64,000 nucleotides of DNA from [Clostridium] saccharolyticum WM1. GTDB lineage: Bacteria; Bacillota; Clostridia; Lachnospirales; Lachnospiraceae. A model generated the notes under the pieces. It had not been told where the DNA came from. It ran no database searches and worked only from the letters and a program-made list of their open reading frames with translations. The position numbers and the translations under genes are program-made. This document shows, piece after piece, positions 34,558 to 43,329 of this stretch (the first letter of the stretch is position 1; each line of letters opens with the position of its first letter). The stretch covers positions 3,868,501 to 3,932,500 of the forward strand of contig NC_014376.1 in NCBI RefSeq assembly GCF_000144625.1. Direction: 5' to 3'.

Positions 34558-35534
34558 CGGTCCTTCCATTCCTTCCTCATATCCGCCCAGGTCCTTACAA
34601 TACGGAATCCTGCGGCTTCATAAATATTTCTTGCGGGATTATTTTCTCCGGTAAAAAGACTCATAAAATCTGCACCCATTTCCTTCAGACTTGTGCATAG
34701 CCTGCAAAACAGGGCCGTTGATATCTTTTTCCCCCGGTAATCCGGATCCACGCCGATTCCGCAAAAAAATCCCCTCCCGCTCTTTTCCACATCCAAAGGC
34801 CCTGTAAAGCCGATCACTTTGCCATTGTGTGCTGCGATCAGAATGGGACGGCTGTGTTCTCCCTTTGCCGTTTCTCCCAGAATATCTCTTTCCCACAAAG
34901 GATTATGGAACTTATGTATCATTTCCTCCATACCGTAATGCCTGCCAGAATCATAGACTTCTATTGTAATGCCCTCTTTTTCCAGTTCTTCTATGAGGTC
35001 TGCCGCAAAATCCGGCACCAGATAATCATTAAGGTCCAGATAATAGCTGTTCTGCATGGCAAAATCACGGTACTTACAATTTTTAAAGAAAAGATAGGCA
35101 TTGCTCCCCACATCCACTCCCGGAGCATTGGGATGATCCGCCTTCTTTTTCCCTGGAATATACCAGGAAAACATCATGGGATTAAAGAAAACAATTTCGA
35201 TCCTTGAAACTTTGCTTTCCTTCCGAAGTCTGTCTTCCAGACAGGCGAGCATTGCTTTTCCGATTCCCCGGCCCTGCATTTCCTTTTTTACAACAATCAC
35301 GGACAGATAAGCCCGGTCCTCACCGTTTAAGAAGCAGCCGGAAGCAAATCCCCAGCCATGCTCCTCTAAAATGGTGATCTTATGTACCTCATCTGCCTGG
35401 TTTTCCATAAAAAATCCGGAAAAGGCACTCTGGTTTTCCAATGGCCGGAACAATACTTCTTTTGCCTTGACCGCATCTTCAAACAATTCAAAAGCGATTC
35501 CTGCATTCTCTTGGTTCAAATCCAAAAATTTCAT
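34554..35534 (-). CDS. glmA: Two-domain GNAT acetyltransferase, GlmA-like (glucosamine/glucosaminide N-acetyltransferase candidate)
   Basis: The 326-residue protein has two GNAT domains. The first acetyl-CoA loop is VKKEMQGRGIGKAMLACL near 84; the second is VDPDYRGKKISTALFCRL near 266, followed by NPARNIYEAAGF. Clostridium acetobutylicum GlmA, a tandem-GNAT enzyme that N-acetylates glucosamine and glucosaminides and is linked to murK, is the closest described model I know. It would re-acetylate de-N-acetylated wall sugars so that MurK and NagZ can use them. It overlaps the GH4 gene and the deacetylase gene by 4 bp each. The GlmA assignment rests on architecture and context. Confidence 0.7.
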   Translation of the reverse strand: MKFLDLNQENAGIAFELFEDAVKAKEVLFRPLENQSAFSGFFMENQADEVHKITILEEHGWGFASGCFLNGEDRAYLSVIVVKKEMQGRGIGKAMLACLEDRLRKESKVSRIEIVFFNPMMFSWYIPGKKKADHPNAPGVDVGSNAYLFFKNCKYRDFAMQNSYYLDLNDYLVPDFAADLIEELEKEGITIEVYDSGRHYGMEEMIHKFHNPLWERDILGETAKGEHSRPILIAAHNGKVIGFTGPLDVEKSGRGFFCGIGVDPDYRGKKISTALFCRLCTSLKEMGADFMSLFTGENNPARNIYEAAGFRIVRTWADMRKEWKDR

Positions 35535-36856
35535 TCCGACCGCTCCTTATCCTCAAAAAACTGAGGCAGATATTCCTTATGTGCTTCCAACAGCTCAGAA
35601 AGCACGGCCTTTGCTTCTTTCTGGGAGCCAACCAGGGGATTGATCATTAGGGCCAGCAGGGCCTTCTGCCGGCTTCCTGTTACGGCCGCCTGGCAGCCTG
35701 CAATTTCAAAGGATTTGATCTGCTGCAAAAGACCATTGACCGTCCACGGCAGTTCCACGCCATTTACCGGAACCGGTCCTTCCTTTGTGATCCTGCAGCT
35801 TACTTCCACGATCTCATCGTCCCTAAAATTTTTAATGGCACCTCTGTTTACGGTGTTTACCACCTGAATATCTCCCTTGTCATTATAAATGGAATGGATC
35901 AGATTGCATGCCGAATCACTATAATGGGCACCGCCCCGCTGTGACAGCAATTCCGGTTTTTCATTCAATTCCGGATCCTGATACAGCTCAAACAGCTTTT
36001 TTTCCACCTGTTCCACAAGCTCGGCTCTGGTCTCATGTTTTTCATACTTTTCCAGGGCTTCTTCCAGATAATCTTTTGCCATATAGTAATATCTGTGATA
36101 GGAGCATGGCAGCACTCCAAGCTCTTTTACAAAATCATTGTCCCAGGTGACTGCCTTGATATTCTTCACAGTGCCGCCTTCGCCCCAATGGCTGATCACA
36201 TCTTCCGTCATGTCCTTTCCATCCGCTTCCACTCTGGTCACGTAAACCATATGATTTAAGCCGCCCATGGTAATTTTCACCTCTTCCATGGACTTTCCAA
36301 GCTGATCCGCCACTGCTTTATGCATGCCGTAAGGTATGTTGCACAGTCCGATGAACCTCCGAAAGCTGCTGTATCGGTTCAATCCCTCCATGACCATGCC
36401 CACCGGGTTCGTAAAATTAATCAGCCATGCTTCCGGGCACAGCTCCTCCATGTCTTTGCAGATATCCAACAGGACCGGTATGGTTCTCATCCCTTTGAAC
36501 AAACCTCCAGCCCCATTGGTTTCCTGGCCAAGGAGTCCGTGCTTTAAGGGGATTCTTTCGTCCTTCACTCTGGCCTGGAGCAGTCCGACCCGCAGCTGGG
36601 TAACTACAAAATCAGCTCCGGAAAGAGCCTTTCTCCGGTCCAGGGTTGTATGGATTTCCATTGGAACTCCTGCTTTTTTTACCATGCGCTTTGCAAATTC
36701 AGCTACAATCCCTAACTTCTCCTGGCCCTCCGGGATGTCCACCAGCCATAGTTCCTCCACAGGCAATGATTCGTACCGTTTTAAAAATCCGTCCACCAGC
36801 TCCGGTGTGTAACTGGACCCTCCTCCGATTGCCACGATCTTCACACCTTTTTTCAT
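35531..36856 (-). CDS. NAD-dependent glycosidase of family GH4 (6-phospho-beta-glucosidase-like)
   Basis: The 441-residue GH4 protein has the NAD-binding N-terminus VAIGGGSSYTPELVDGF near 8-24, GQETNGAGG near 112, NFTNPVG near 147, the metal-binding Cys in GLCNIPYG near 170, and GLNHM near 200. Most relatives hydrolyse 6-phospho-beta-glucosides by an oxidation-elimination route using NAD+ and Mn2+. In this operon the likely substrate is a phosphorylated amino-sugar disaccharide such as GlcNAc-MurNAc 6-phosphate, an activity not previously tied to GH4 as far as I know. ATGA overlaps link it to the ROK kinase before and the GNAT gene after. Confidence 0.88.
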   Translation of the reverse strand: MKKGVKIVAIGGGSSYTPELVDGFLKRYESLPVEELWLVDIPEGQEKLGIVAEFAKRMVKKAGVPMEIHTTLDRRKALSGADFVVTQLRVGLLQARVKDERIPLKHGLLGQETNGAGGLFKGMRTIPVLLDICKDMEELCPEAWLINFTNPVGMVMEGLNRYSSFRRFIGLCNIPYGMHKAVADQLGKSMEEVKITMGGLNHMVYVTRVEADGKDMTEDVISHWGEGGTVKNIKAVTWDNDFVKELGVLPCSYHRYYYMAKDYLEEALEKYEKHETRAELVEQVEKKLFELYQDPELNEKPELLSQRGGAHYSDSACNLIHSIYNDKGDIQVVNTVNRGAIKNFRDDEIVEVSCRITKEGPVPVNGVELPWTVNGLLQQIKSFEIAGCQAAVTGSRQKALLALMINPLVGSQKEAKAVLSELLEAHKEYLPQFFEDKERSE

Positions 36857-37734
36857 GACTGAACGCCTCCTTCTTTGCTTTGCAGCAATAAATACAGGGC
36901 TCCGATTCTCCCTGCCATGTTTCCCTGTTCACAGGCCTCTATGGCCGTATACGGTTCCAGATGGGGATACAGGGTATATACCGCTTCTTTCATATCCCTT
37001 ATAAATATCTCATTTTCACTGATTCCCCCGCCGATTAAAAGGATCTGGGGATCCACCGTAACTGCAAAGTTACCGATTACCATTGCACCCTTGTATAGCC
37101 ATTCCCGGTATATCCGGTTAATATCCGGGTGGTCTAAATGGCTGAAAATATACGATCCGTCCACTTCCCTGCCAAGGATTTCCGATCCTTTTCTCACCAG
37201 AAGAGAGGTGGCTCCTGCCCCTTCTGCCGCCGGCTTTCCGTCCGCCTCCCGAAGGCCGACTCCGGTAAAGCCCACCTCACCGGATTTAAAGTGGCTGCCC
37301 CGGTGCAATTTCCGGTTTATGATGATGGCGCCGCCGATCCCGGTCCCAAAGGTGACCATACATATATCCTCATAGCCCCTTCCTGCTCCCCGGACCATTT
37401 CTCCCAATGCGGCACAATTGCTGTCATTTTCAAGTGCTACGGGAATCGGATATTTCCTGTTTATCTCATCGTTTAAACGATATGCCCTGAAATTGGCTCC
37501 AACACTGAAATCCGTATTTTCTCCTGTCACCGGATGGATAAAGCCGCCCATGCAGATAGCAATGCCGCTTATCTGATCCACATAGGTTTCCACGATCTCC
37601 ATGAACTGCCGGAGAAACCTGGCCGGCTGTTTTTCCGTTGGTGCGCTTCCTTCATGAAGGACCCGGTATTCCGGGTCCATAAGACTGTACTTTATGTAAG
37701 TACCGCCTATATCAATTCCCAGGTATTGTTCCAT
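36853..37734 (-). CDS. ROK-family sugar kinase
   Basis: The 293-residue protein has the ROK ATP-binding start YLGIDIGGTYIKYSLMD near 4-20, the substrate loop ENDSNCAALGE near 100, GTGIGGAIIINRKLHRGSHFKSGEVG near 131-156 and the C-terminal IGGGIS near 239. The CxCGxxGCxE zinc motif of many ROK kinases is missing. It probably phosphorylates GlcNAc, ManNAc or a glucosamine-like product of the pathway. It overlaps the end of murK by 23 bp and GH4 by 4 bp. Two kinases in one operon suggests division of labour between two sugars. Confidence 0.85.
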   Translation of the reverse strand: MEQYLGIDIGGTYIKYSLMDPEYRVLHEGSAPTEKQPARFLRQFMEIVETYVDQISGIAICMGGFIHPVTGENTDFSVGANFRAYRLNDEINRKYPIPVALENDSNCAALGEMVRGAGRGYEDICMVTFGTGIGGAIIINRKLHRGSHFKSGEVGFTGVGLREADGKPAAEGAGATSLLVRKGSEILGREVDGSYIFSHLDHPDINRIYREWLYKGAMVIGNFAVTVDPQILLIGGGISENEIFIRDMKEAVYTLYPHLEPYTAIEACEQGNMAGRIGALYLLLQSKEGGVQS

Positions 37735-38659
37735 ATCCGTTCCTTTCTTCCATCTCCCGTAATATGATCCTGACAGCTCCCTGGGCGGCCTCTCCCCTCA
37801 TCTTCATAATTTCCAGCAGTGGAAATCTTTTTTGAGCCTTTTCACGGAACAGGTGGTATATTTCTTTATTTTTCATCAATACGCTTCCGCTCACCACCAG
37901 AGAGACCGGATAATCAAAATGAATCAGTACGGCTCCGGCCAGCTCCGCCAGGTCCCCGGCACAATGGTCCAAAATCTCAATGGAAGCCTCATCCTTTTCC
38001 CGGATCCCTTCTTCCAGCAGAGGGGCCAGGGCAGCGATCTCTTTTTTGCTTCTTCCAGTCTGATACAGCCAGGTGATTAAATCTTCCACGGATTCCGCAT
38101 TAAGGAAGCGGAATGCTTTTTCCTTCAATAAGGTCCGGCCTGCTCTGCCGTCTTCTGCCCTCACCACTGCTTTTAATATATCTCTTCCAATGGCATAGGC
38201 ACTTCCGGCGTCATCGATGATGTGACCGTAGCCGCCGGCCCGGAACTTAACCCCGGACTCATGGATCCCGCAGCAGATGGAACCGGTCCCGGCAATTAAA
38301 ATAACGCCTTCCGGTTCCTCCAGAGCGCCTGCCAGAGCTGTTTCATGGTCTCCCACCAGCCTGATGACTCCCTGCATCCCCTGTTCTTTCAATTTCCCGG
38401 TCAGCAGCTCTGCCGTATCCCGGTTGCTGATTCCGGCGGCTCCAATGCAGATCCCTTTGCAGTCCCTCAGATTCAGACCTGATTGTTCCAGTTCTTTCTT
38501 TAAGTCCGTCAAAGTATGTTCTACCGATTCCCGGGACTGTCCATTGATGTTTAAAGGCCCTAACCGGAATTTTTTTATAAGGCCGCCATGAAGTCCTGCT
38601 GCCATTACGGTGGTGGCGGTCCCGCCTCCATCCATTCCTATCACAAATGGTTCTTTCAA
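37712..38659 (-). CDS. murK: BadF/BadG-family amino-sugar kinase, MurK-type (MurNAc/GlcNAc kinase)
   Basis: The 315-residue protein starts at TTG (38657-38659), preceded by GGAGG. ASKHA-fold motifs are IGMDGGGTATTVMAAG near 7, IGAAGISNRD near 72, ILIAGTGSICCGI near 119 and a C-terminal VVSGSVLMKN near 256. Family members include eukaryotic GlcNAc kinase and the C. acetobutylicum MurK, which phosphorylates MurNAc and GlcNAc at O6. The ABC importer delivers unphosphorylated sugar, so a MurNAc kinase is needed before MurQ; this gene is the best candidate. It follows the permease genes and overlaps the ROK kinase. Confidence 0.82.
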   Translation of the reverse strand: MKEPFVIGMDGGGTATTVMAAGLHGGLIKKFRLGPLNINGQSRESVEHTLTDLKKELEQSGLNLRDCKGICIGAAGISNRDTAELLTGKLKEQGMQGVIRLVGDHETALAGALEEPEGVILIAGTGSICCGIHESGVKFRAGGYGHIIDDAGSAYAIGRDILKAVVRAEDGRAGRTLLKEKAFRFLNAESVEDLITWLYQTGRSKKEIAALAPLLEEGIREKDEASIEILDHCAGDLAELAGAVLIHFDYPVSLVVSGSVLMKNKEIYHLFREKAQKRFPLLEIMKMRGEAAQGAVRIILREMEERNGYGTIPGN

Positions 38660-38684
38660 CTTATTTCCTCCATTCTTCCTTCTC

Positions 38685-39548
38685 TTATCCCTTTACCGCG
38701 CCCACCGTTACTCCTTCCAGAAAATATTTCTGCAAGGCAAAGAACAGAATAAACATGGGCAATGCCGAGATGGTTGCGCCTGCCATCATAGGGGAAAAGT
38801 AAGTGGTATTTGCAAAACTGAAATTTTTAAGCCCCACCTGGATGGTCTGCATCTGCTCGTTGTTGCATACCAGAAACGGCCAGAAAAAGGTATTCCAGTT
38901 TCCCATAAAAGTCATGATTGCCATAACGGATAAAATTGTTTTTGAAATAGGCATGACGATTTTTATCAGGATCTGAAACTGATTGCAGCCTTCTGTTCTT
39001 GCCGCTTCCAAAATGGAGGTGGGAAGGGATGAAAAGAACTGCTTCGCCATAAACACATTGTAGCAGGTGACCAGGGACGGCACGATCAATGCGGTATAAG
39101 TATCTGTCAGCTTCAGTACATTGGCTACCAGGATATAAAGAGGGACCTGTGTGACCTGATAGGGTACCATCATCGCAAACAGCAGCAGGAAAAATAATAT
39201 TTTACTTCCGGGAAATCTTATTTTTGCAAACGCATACCCTGCCATTCCGGCAAAAACCACATTGCTTAATGTGACGGTGCTTGCAACGATCATGGAATTT
39301 ACAATCCACCGGAACGAGCTTTTGCTGAATCCAAAAAAGAATTTATAGGAATCCAATGTATAATATTTGGGGATCAGAGTGTAACTGGCTGCCCCTATCT
39401 CATTTGGCGCCCCAAAGGAAGAGATAATCATGTAATAAATCGGAAACAGGGTCAGGAGACCTAAGATAAGCAGGATGGCTGTCATTATCACAGTTCTGAA
39501 CACTAATTTATATTTTTGATCGTTTCCATATTGTCTGAATAAACCCAT
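38685..39548 (-). CDS. ABC sugar permease, MalG-type
   Basis: The 287-residue membrane protein has six predicted helices and the EAA loop of CUT1 permeases (ILEAARTEGCNQFQILIKIVMPISKTIL near 178-205), which docks the ATPase. It forms the channel with the preceding permease. There is no ATPase gene in the operon, so it probably uses a shared MsmX-type ATPase encoded elsewhere, as is common for CUT1 systems in Firmicutes. Substrate is inferred to be MurNAc-GlcNAc oligosaccharides or free amino sugars. Confidence 0.92.
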   Translation of the reverse strand: MGLFRQYGNDQKYKLVFRTVIMTAILLILGLLTLFPIYYMIISSFGAPNEIGAASYTLIPKYYTLDSYKFFFGFSKSSFRWIVNSMIVASTVTLSNVVFAGMAGYAFAKIRFPGSKILFFLLLFAMMVPYQVTQVPLYILVANVLKLTDTYTALIVPSLVTCYNVFMAKQFFSSLPTSILEAARTEGCNQFQILIKIVMPISKTILSVMAIMTFMGNWNTFFWPFLVCNNEQMQTIQVGLKNFSFANTTYFSPMMAGATISALPMFILFFALQKYFLEGVTVGAVKG

Positions 39549-39558
39549 ACCAGCCCTC

Positions 39559-40458
39559 CTAGTACTCTACGTCTGCAGCCATTACCTTAAACTGGAAAAC
39601 TGCAAAGACTGCGATGATTCCTGCCAATAATAATGCCTGGGCACATGCCTCTCCATAATTAAAATATTTGAAGGCATTGTTAAATATCAATAATCCCACC
39701 ATGGTAGTGGCATTATCCGGCCCGCCCCCTGTCATTAAAAACGCCGTCTGAAATGTCTGAAACGCATTGATCACTCCTGTTATGGTGAGAAAAACGGTGG
39801 TCGGCTTGACCATAGGCCATACAACGTACTTGATTCTCTGTAAAAAAGTCGCTCCATCAATATTGGCAACCTCATAATAGGTGGGATCAATCCCAAGCAA
39901 TGCGGCCACATAAATAATAACGGTAGGACCGATGCCTGAGAATATCGTCATGATGATCAGCGACAGCATGGCTGTTTGAGAACTGCCAAGCCAGTTCTGG
40001 TTCTGGATTCCAAATGACCGGATCACGGAATTTAACAGACCGCTCGGCAGAGGATCAAATATCCATTTCCACACAAAGGAGAGGGCTACTCCCGATGCAA
40101 TCCCGGGCAGATAAAATACTGCTTTAAAAAATGACTGGCTCCTTTTCTTAAAGGGGACTAACAGAATAGAGATGATGAACGCCACGAGGATGGAGACGGG
40201 TACCGTTACGGCCGTATACACCACAGTGTTCCAGATGGATTTAAAGAAAAGTCCGTTCTTTAATGTGTTACTGTAATTGGCAAATCCCACAAACTCTGTT
40301 TTTAAAGGCTTATAAGTTTGAAAGCTTACAATCGCTGCCTGTACAACCGGATATAACGTAAAAATAATAAATGACAAAATGGGCACGAGCACGAAGACAT
40401 ACCCCCATTTGGCGTCATTGTTTAATCGTTTTTTTTTCTTTGCTGCCTGCATACCCAT
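39559..40458 (-). CDS. ABC sugar permease, MalF-type
   Basis: The protein has 299 residues from the ATG at 40458, preceded by AAGGGAGAGGG; a 37-codon upstream in-frame stretch lacks a ribosome site. Six helices and the EAA-type loop YYEVANIDGATFLQRIKYVVWPMVKP near 190 identify a CUT1 permease. It pairs with the MalG-type permease 10 bp downstream and the lipoprotein encoded upstream (117 bp spacing). Part of the peptidoglycan-sugar importer by context. Confidence 0.92.
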   Translation of the reverse strand: MGMQAAKKKKRLNNDAKWGYVFVLVPILSFIIFTLYPVVQAAIVSFQTYKPLKTEFVGFANYSNTLKNGLFFKSIWNTVVYTAVTVPVSILVAFIISILLVPFKKRSQSFFKAVFYLPGIASGVALSFVWKWIFDPLPSGLLNSVIRSFGIQNQNWLGSSQTAMLSLIIMTIFSGIGPTVIIYVAALLGIDPTYYEVANIDGATFLQRIKYVVWPMVKPTTVFLTITGVINAFQTFQTAFLMTGGGPDNATTMVGLLIFNNAFKYFNYGEACAQALLLAGIIAVFAVFQFKVMAADVEY

Positions 40459-40575
40459 TACCCTCTCCCTTCTCTCTAAAAACACAATGATCCTGCGGAT
40501 AAGAAATGGGCATTGGCACCTGTTACGATTACCAATGCCCGAAAAATCATGAGATTCTATGAAACTCATTTTTCA

Positions 40576-41991
40576 TTAATCCATGACACAGCCTTCCTCG
40601 CCAAAGGCTTCCACAGCAGCCTTTTTAATGGCTTCATGCATCTCCTCCGGAGTGATTTCTCCAGCTAACAAACCCTGGAATTTTGGCAGAATAACCTCTT
40701 CCTCAATTTTTATGGCCTTTGCCCCTAAATCAGCCGGAATGTCAGGTCTGGCTTCCGCAACCTGGGTAGCAAGATTTTTAACTGCTTTTGTATTGTTCTC
40801 ATTTTTGCCTTCCATGGGCGGAAGGGCTGCAAATGCTTCCTCTCCGGATTTGCATATGGGGCTGATATAAAGTTCCTGACAGGTTTCTGCCGCTCTTTTT
40901 CCGCTTGCCAGGAAATAGGCGGCCTTTGCCACGTTCTTTAAATGCTCCGGACTTGGTTCATCTTTTCCGCGGAAGCACACATATCCGTCTACCGCACCCT
41001 GCGCCTGCTGGATATTTCCCTGGAACGTAGGAACCGGCAATACAATGTATTCCACCTCCTGGCTTCCTTCTACTGCACTTCCGTCCTTTGCAGCCAGCTT
41101 TTTATTATTATCGGTAGCAGACTTTTCAAAAACCGACAGCCCCTTGCCGGTGATCATGGTCTGCCCGGTTAAGAACATGTTCCATCGTTTTCCCGCATCA
41201 ACGGAGCTTAGTTCTTTCGGCATGGAGCCATCATCGATTAAGGCCCTGATGTCTTTTAAGAACGGAACCAGTTGACTGCTGGTGTATGTATACTTCAAAT
41301 CCTTATTAAAGGCGGAAGGCATACCTGCATTTTTAACAAAAATCGAAAAATAATCCTTTGCCGCTACGCCTGAGCAGGCAAAAACAAAGCCGTACCGGGA
41401 ATAGCTGTCTCCGTCTTTTACAACGCCCTTTTTGACGGCTTCCCGGAATTCATCATAGGTCCAGCCATTTTCCTGGATTCCCTTCCAGTCAATTCCTGCT
41501 TCCTCCAGCATGGCCTTGTTTCCGCCGATCGCCTGTACCTCCACATAGGCCGGGAATCCATAAAGCCCGTCGCCGTTTTTGAAATAGTTTATAATATCCG
41601 CATTGTAATCTTCTATCATTTCCTTATCCGCATATTGGGAAATGTCTACCAGCATTTCCGTGTCCAGATATTTCGTGACTCCGTTAGAACCGATGAATGC
41701 GATATCAGGCGGAGATCCTGCGTTTACCTGAACATCCAGCTTTTGCGTAATATCTTCCCAGCTTGCCGTTGTGATCTGCAGCTCCATTTCGGGATTGGCT
41801 TCGTTGAATTCCTTTGCATATTCCACCAGTTTATCCTGATAGGATGCAGAAACAGGCGGAAGCAATGCCTTGACAATGTCTTTTCCATTGCTCTGCTGTA
41901 CCGCAGTGCCCTTTGCGGCAGTTTGGCAGCCAGCCAGTGTACTGGCCATGATGGCTGCTGTCAATAGTACGGATAGTTTTCTTTTTTTCAT
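40576..41991 (-). CDS. ABC sugar-binding lipoprotein of the peptidoglycan-sugar importer
   Basis: The 471-residue protein has a lipoprotein signal (KKRKLSVLLTAAIMASTLAGC, with Cys 22 in the lipobox LAGC). The mature part is an extracellular-binding-protein family 1 fold with NAGSPPDIAFIG near 92 and YGFPAYVEVQAIGGNKAML near 119. It captures the oligosaccharide outside the membrane and hands it to the two permeases. It lies 19 bp after murQ. MurNAc-containing substrate is inferred from the operon, since family 1 binding proteins are mostly named by context. Confidence 0.92.
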   Translation of the reverse strand: MKKRKLSVLLTAAIMASTLAGCQTAAKGTAVQQSNGKDIVKALLPPVSASYQDKLVEYAKEFNEANPEMELQITTASWEDITQKLDVQVNAGSPPDIAFIGSNGVTKYLDTEMLVDISQYADKEMIEDYNADIINYFKNGDGLYGFPAYVEVQAIGGNKAMLEEAGIDWKGIQENGWTYDEFREAVKKGVVKDGDSYSRYGFVFACSGVAAKDYFSIFVKNAGMPSAFNKDLKYTYTSSQLVPFLKDIRALIDDGSMPKELSSVDAGKRWNMFLTGQTMITGKGLSVFEKSATDNNKKLAAKDGSAVEGSQEVEYIVLPVPTFQGNIQQAQGAVDGYVCFRGKDEPSPEHLKNVAKAAYFLASGKRAAETCQELYISPICKSGEEAFAALPPMEGKNENNTKAVKNLATQVAEARPDIPADLGAKAIKIEEEVILPKFQGLLAGEITPEEMHEAIKKAAVEAFGEEGCVMD

Positions 41992-42010
41992 GTTTTCCCC
42001 TCCATTATTT

Positions 42011-42910
42011 TTATATCTGGTCTATCGCATAACGCACATGTCCACGTGCCTTTGCCAGCTTCTCCCTCGCCTCCTGTGCCCTGCATCCCGATAAAATGGA
42101 TACAATCGCTGTCTTTGCATGGCCGTCTGCACAAGCCAGTGCTTCCTTGGCCTCATTCCGGCTGCATCCCGTGGCCTCCATTACGATGTTCTCCGCCCTT
42201 TTTATCAGCTTTGTATTTGTCTGTACCACATCCACCATCAGGTTCTGGTATGCTTTCCCTACACCCACCATGGCAGCAGTGGATATCATATTACAGACCA
42301 TCTTTTCTGCCGTACCTGCCTTCAGCCTGGTAGAACCGGTCAGGATTTCCGGGCCCACCACCAGTTCAACGGTGATCTCCGCTGCTTCCGCCATAGCGGA
42401 ACCGTTGTTGCATACAATGGCCCCCGTCCTGCATCCGGTTTTTCCTGCATACCGCAGTCCGCCTAATACATAAGGAGTCCTGCCGCTTGCGGCAATGCCG
42501 ATGACCACATCATCTGCTGTCAGATGAATGTTTCTTAAATCTTCCTCTCCCAGGGTTTCGCTGTCTTCCGCACCTTCCACGGCTTTTATAAAAGCACCTT
42601 CTCCTCCGGCAATCAGCCCTATCACTTTTCCCGGTTCCACGCCAAATGTCGGCGGACATTCTGCCGCATCTAAGAGTCCCAGCCTTCCGCTTGTACCGGC
42701 TCCCATATAGATCAGCCGGCCGGTTCCTTCCAGACTTTTCGTGCACCATTCTACGATCCTGGCGATTTTATCAAGCTGGGATTTTACTGCCTGAATTACC
42801 TCTTTGTCTTCTTCATTCATAATACGGATTAAATCCAGAGGAAGCATTTCATCAAGATTCATGGTTTTTGGATTTCTGGCTTCCGTGACCATATTAGACA
42901 GATCAATCAT
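42011..42910 (-). CDS. murQ: N-acetylmuramic acid 6-phosphate etherase
   Basis: The 299-residue SIS-fold protein has VTEARNPKTMNLDEM near 8, GRLIYMGAGTSGRLGLLDAAECPPTFG near 63 with the catalytic Glu, ASGRTPYVLGGL near 131 and GPEILTGSTRLKAGTAEKM near 187, all characteristic of MurQ. It removes the lactyl ether from MurNAc 6-phosphate, giving GlcNAc 6-phosphate and D-lactate. It is first in the operon, behind a consensus sigma-A promoter. A MurR/RpiR regulator is not adjacent. Confidence 0.96.
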   Translation of the reverse strand: MIDLSNMVTEARNPKTMNLDEMLPLDLIRIMNEEDKEVIQAVKSQLDKIARIVEWCTKSLEGTGRLIYMGAGTSGRLGLLDAAECPPTFGVEPGKVIGLIAGGEGAFIKAVEGAEDSETLGEEDLRNIHLTADDVVIGIAASGRTPYVLGGLRYAGKTGCRTGAIVCNNGSAMAEAAEITVELVVGPEILTGSTRLKAGTAEKMVCNMISTAAMVGVGKAYQNLMVDVVQTNTKLIKRAENIVMEATGCSRNEAKEALACADGHAKTAIVSILSGCRAQEAREKLAKARGHVRYAIDQI

Positions 42911-43007
42911 CCGTATTCTCCTTTCCTAAGACATACCTTTCTCTTTCATTTATGTCTTACTTATTTTCTTCCTGGTTTCCATTTTCCTTTCCTCCAAAGC
43001 TGTTTCC

Positions 43008-43036
43008 ATTATATATTTATGAACTCTTTTTGTCAA
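43008..43036 (-). promoter_or_regulatory. Consensus sigma-A promoter of the murQ operon
   Basis: On the minus strand TTGACA (43031-43036), a 17-bp spacer and TATAAT (43008-43013) match the consensus perfectly. So strong a promoter implies a repressor. The start point would be about 43000, about 90 nt before murQ. Confidence 0.85.
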
Positions 43037-43082
43037 AGAATTTCATTTATTACGAATTATTTTTTCACACCTTGAAATAATG

Positions 43083-43097
43083 TGTCAAATTTTGACA
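43083..43097. promoter_or_regulatory. Palindromic operator candidate upstream of the murQ promoter
   Basis: TGTCAAATTTTGACA is a perfect 7-bp inverted repeat around one central base, with partly symmetric AT-rich flanks (ATAATG, CATTAT). It lies about 50 bp upstream of the -35. The position suits an activator or a looping repressor; no regulator gene is beside it. Confidence 0.5.
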
Positions 43098-43238
43098 TTA
43101 TATTCGACATTTTTCCTTATATTTTTATACAATTCTACATTCTACTTACGCTTTTTAATCATTACACTCTGAAAAAAATCTATTTTCATCAGCACCTGAT
43201 CCTTCTTCTCCTGCTGGTTTTGTCGTTCCATAAAATAA

Positions 43239-43280
43239 GCAGGTCAGAAAGTATGGAAATATACTACATTTCTGACCTGC
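43239..43280 (-). terminator. Terminator of the large secreted protein gene
   Basis: GCAGGTCAGAAA and TTTCTGACCTGC pair, followed on the minus strand by TTATTTTAT, 50 bp past the stop. It is nearly the same sequence as the hairpin at 50774-50813. Confidence 0.75.
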
Positions 43281-43329
43281 AAAAGCAATGAGTTCTGTAA
43301 ACCTTGGTATTAGTCCGCCAAGCTTTGTT

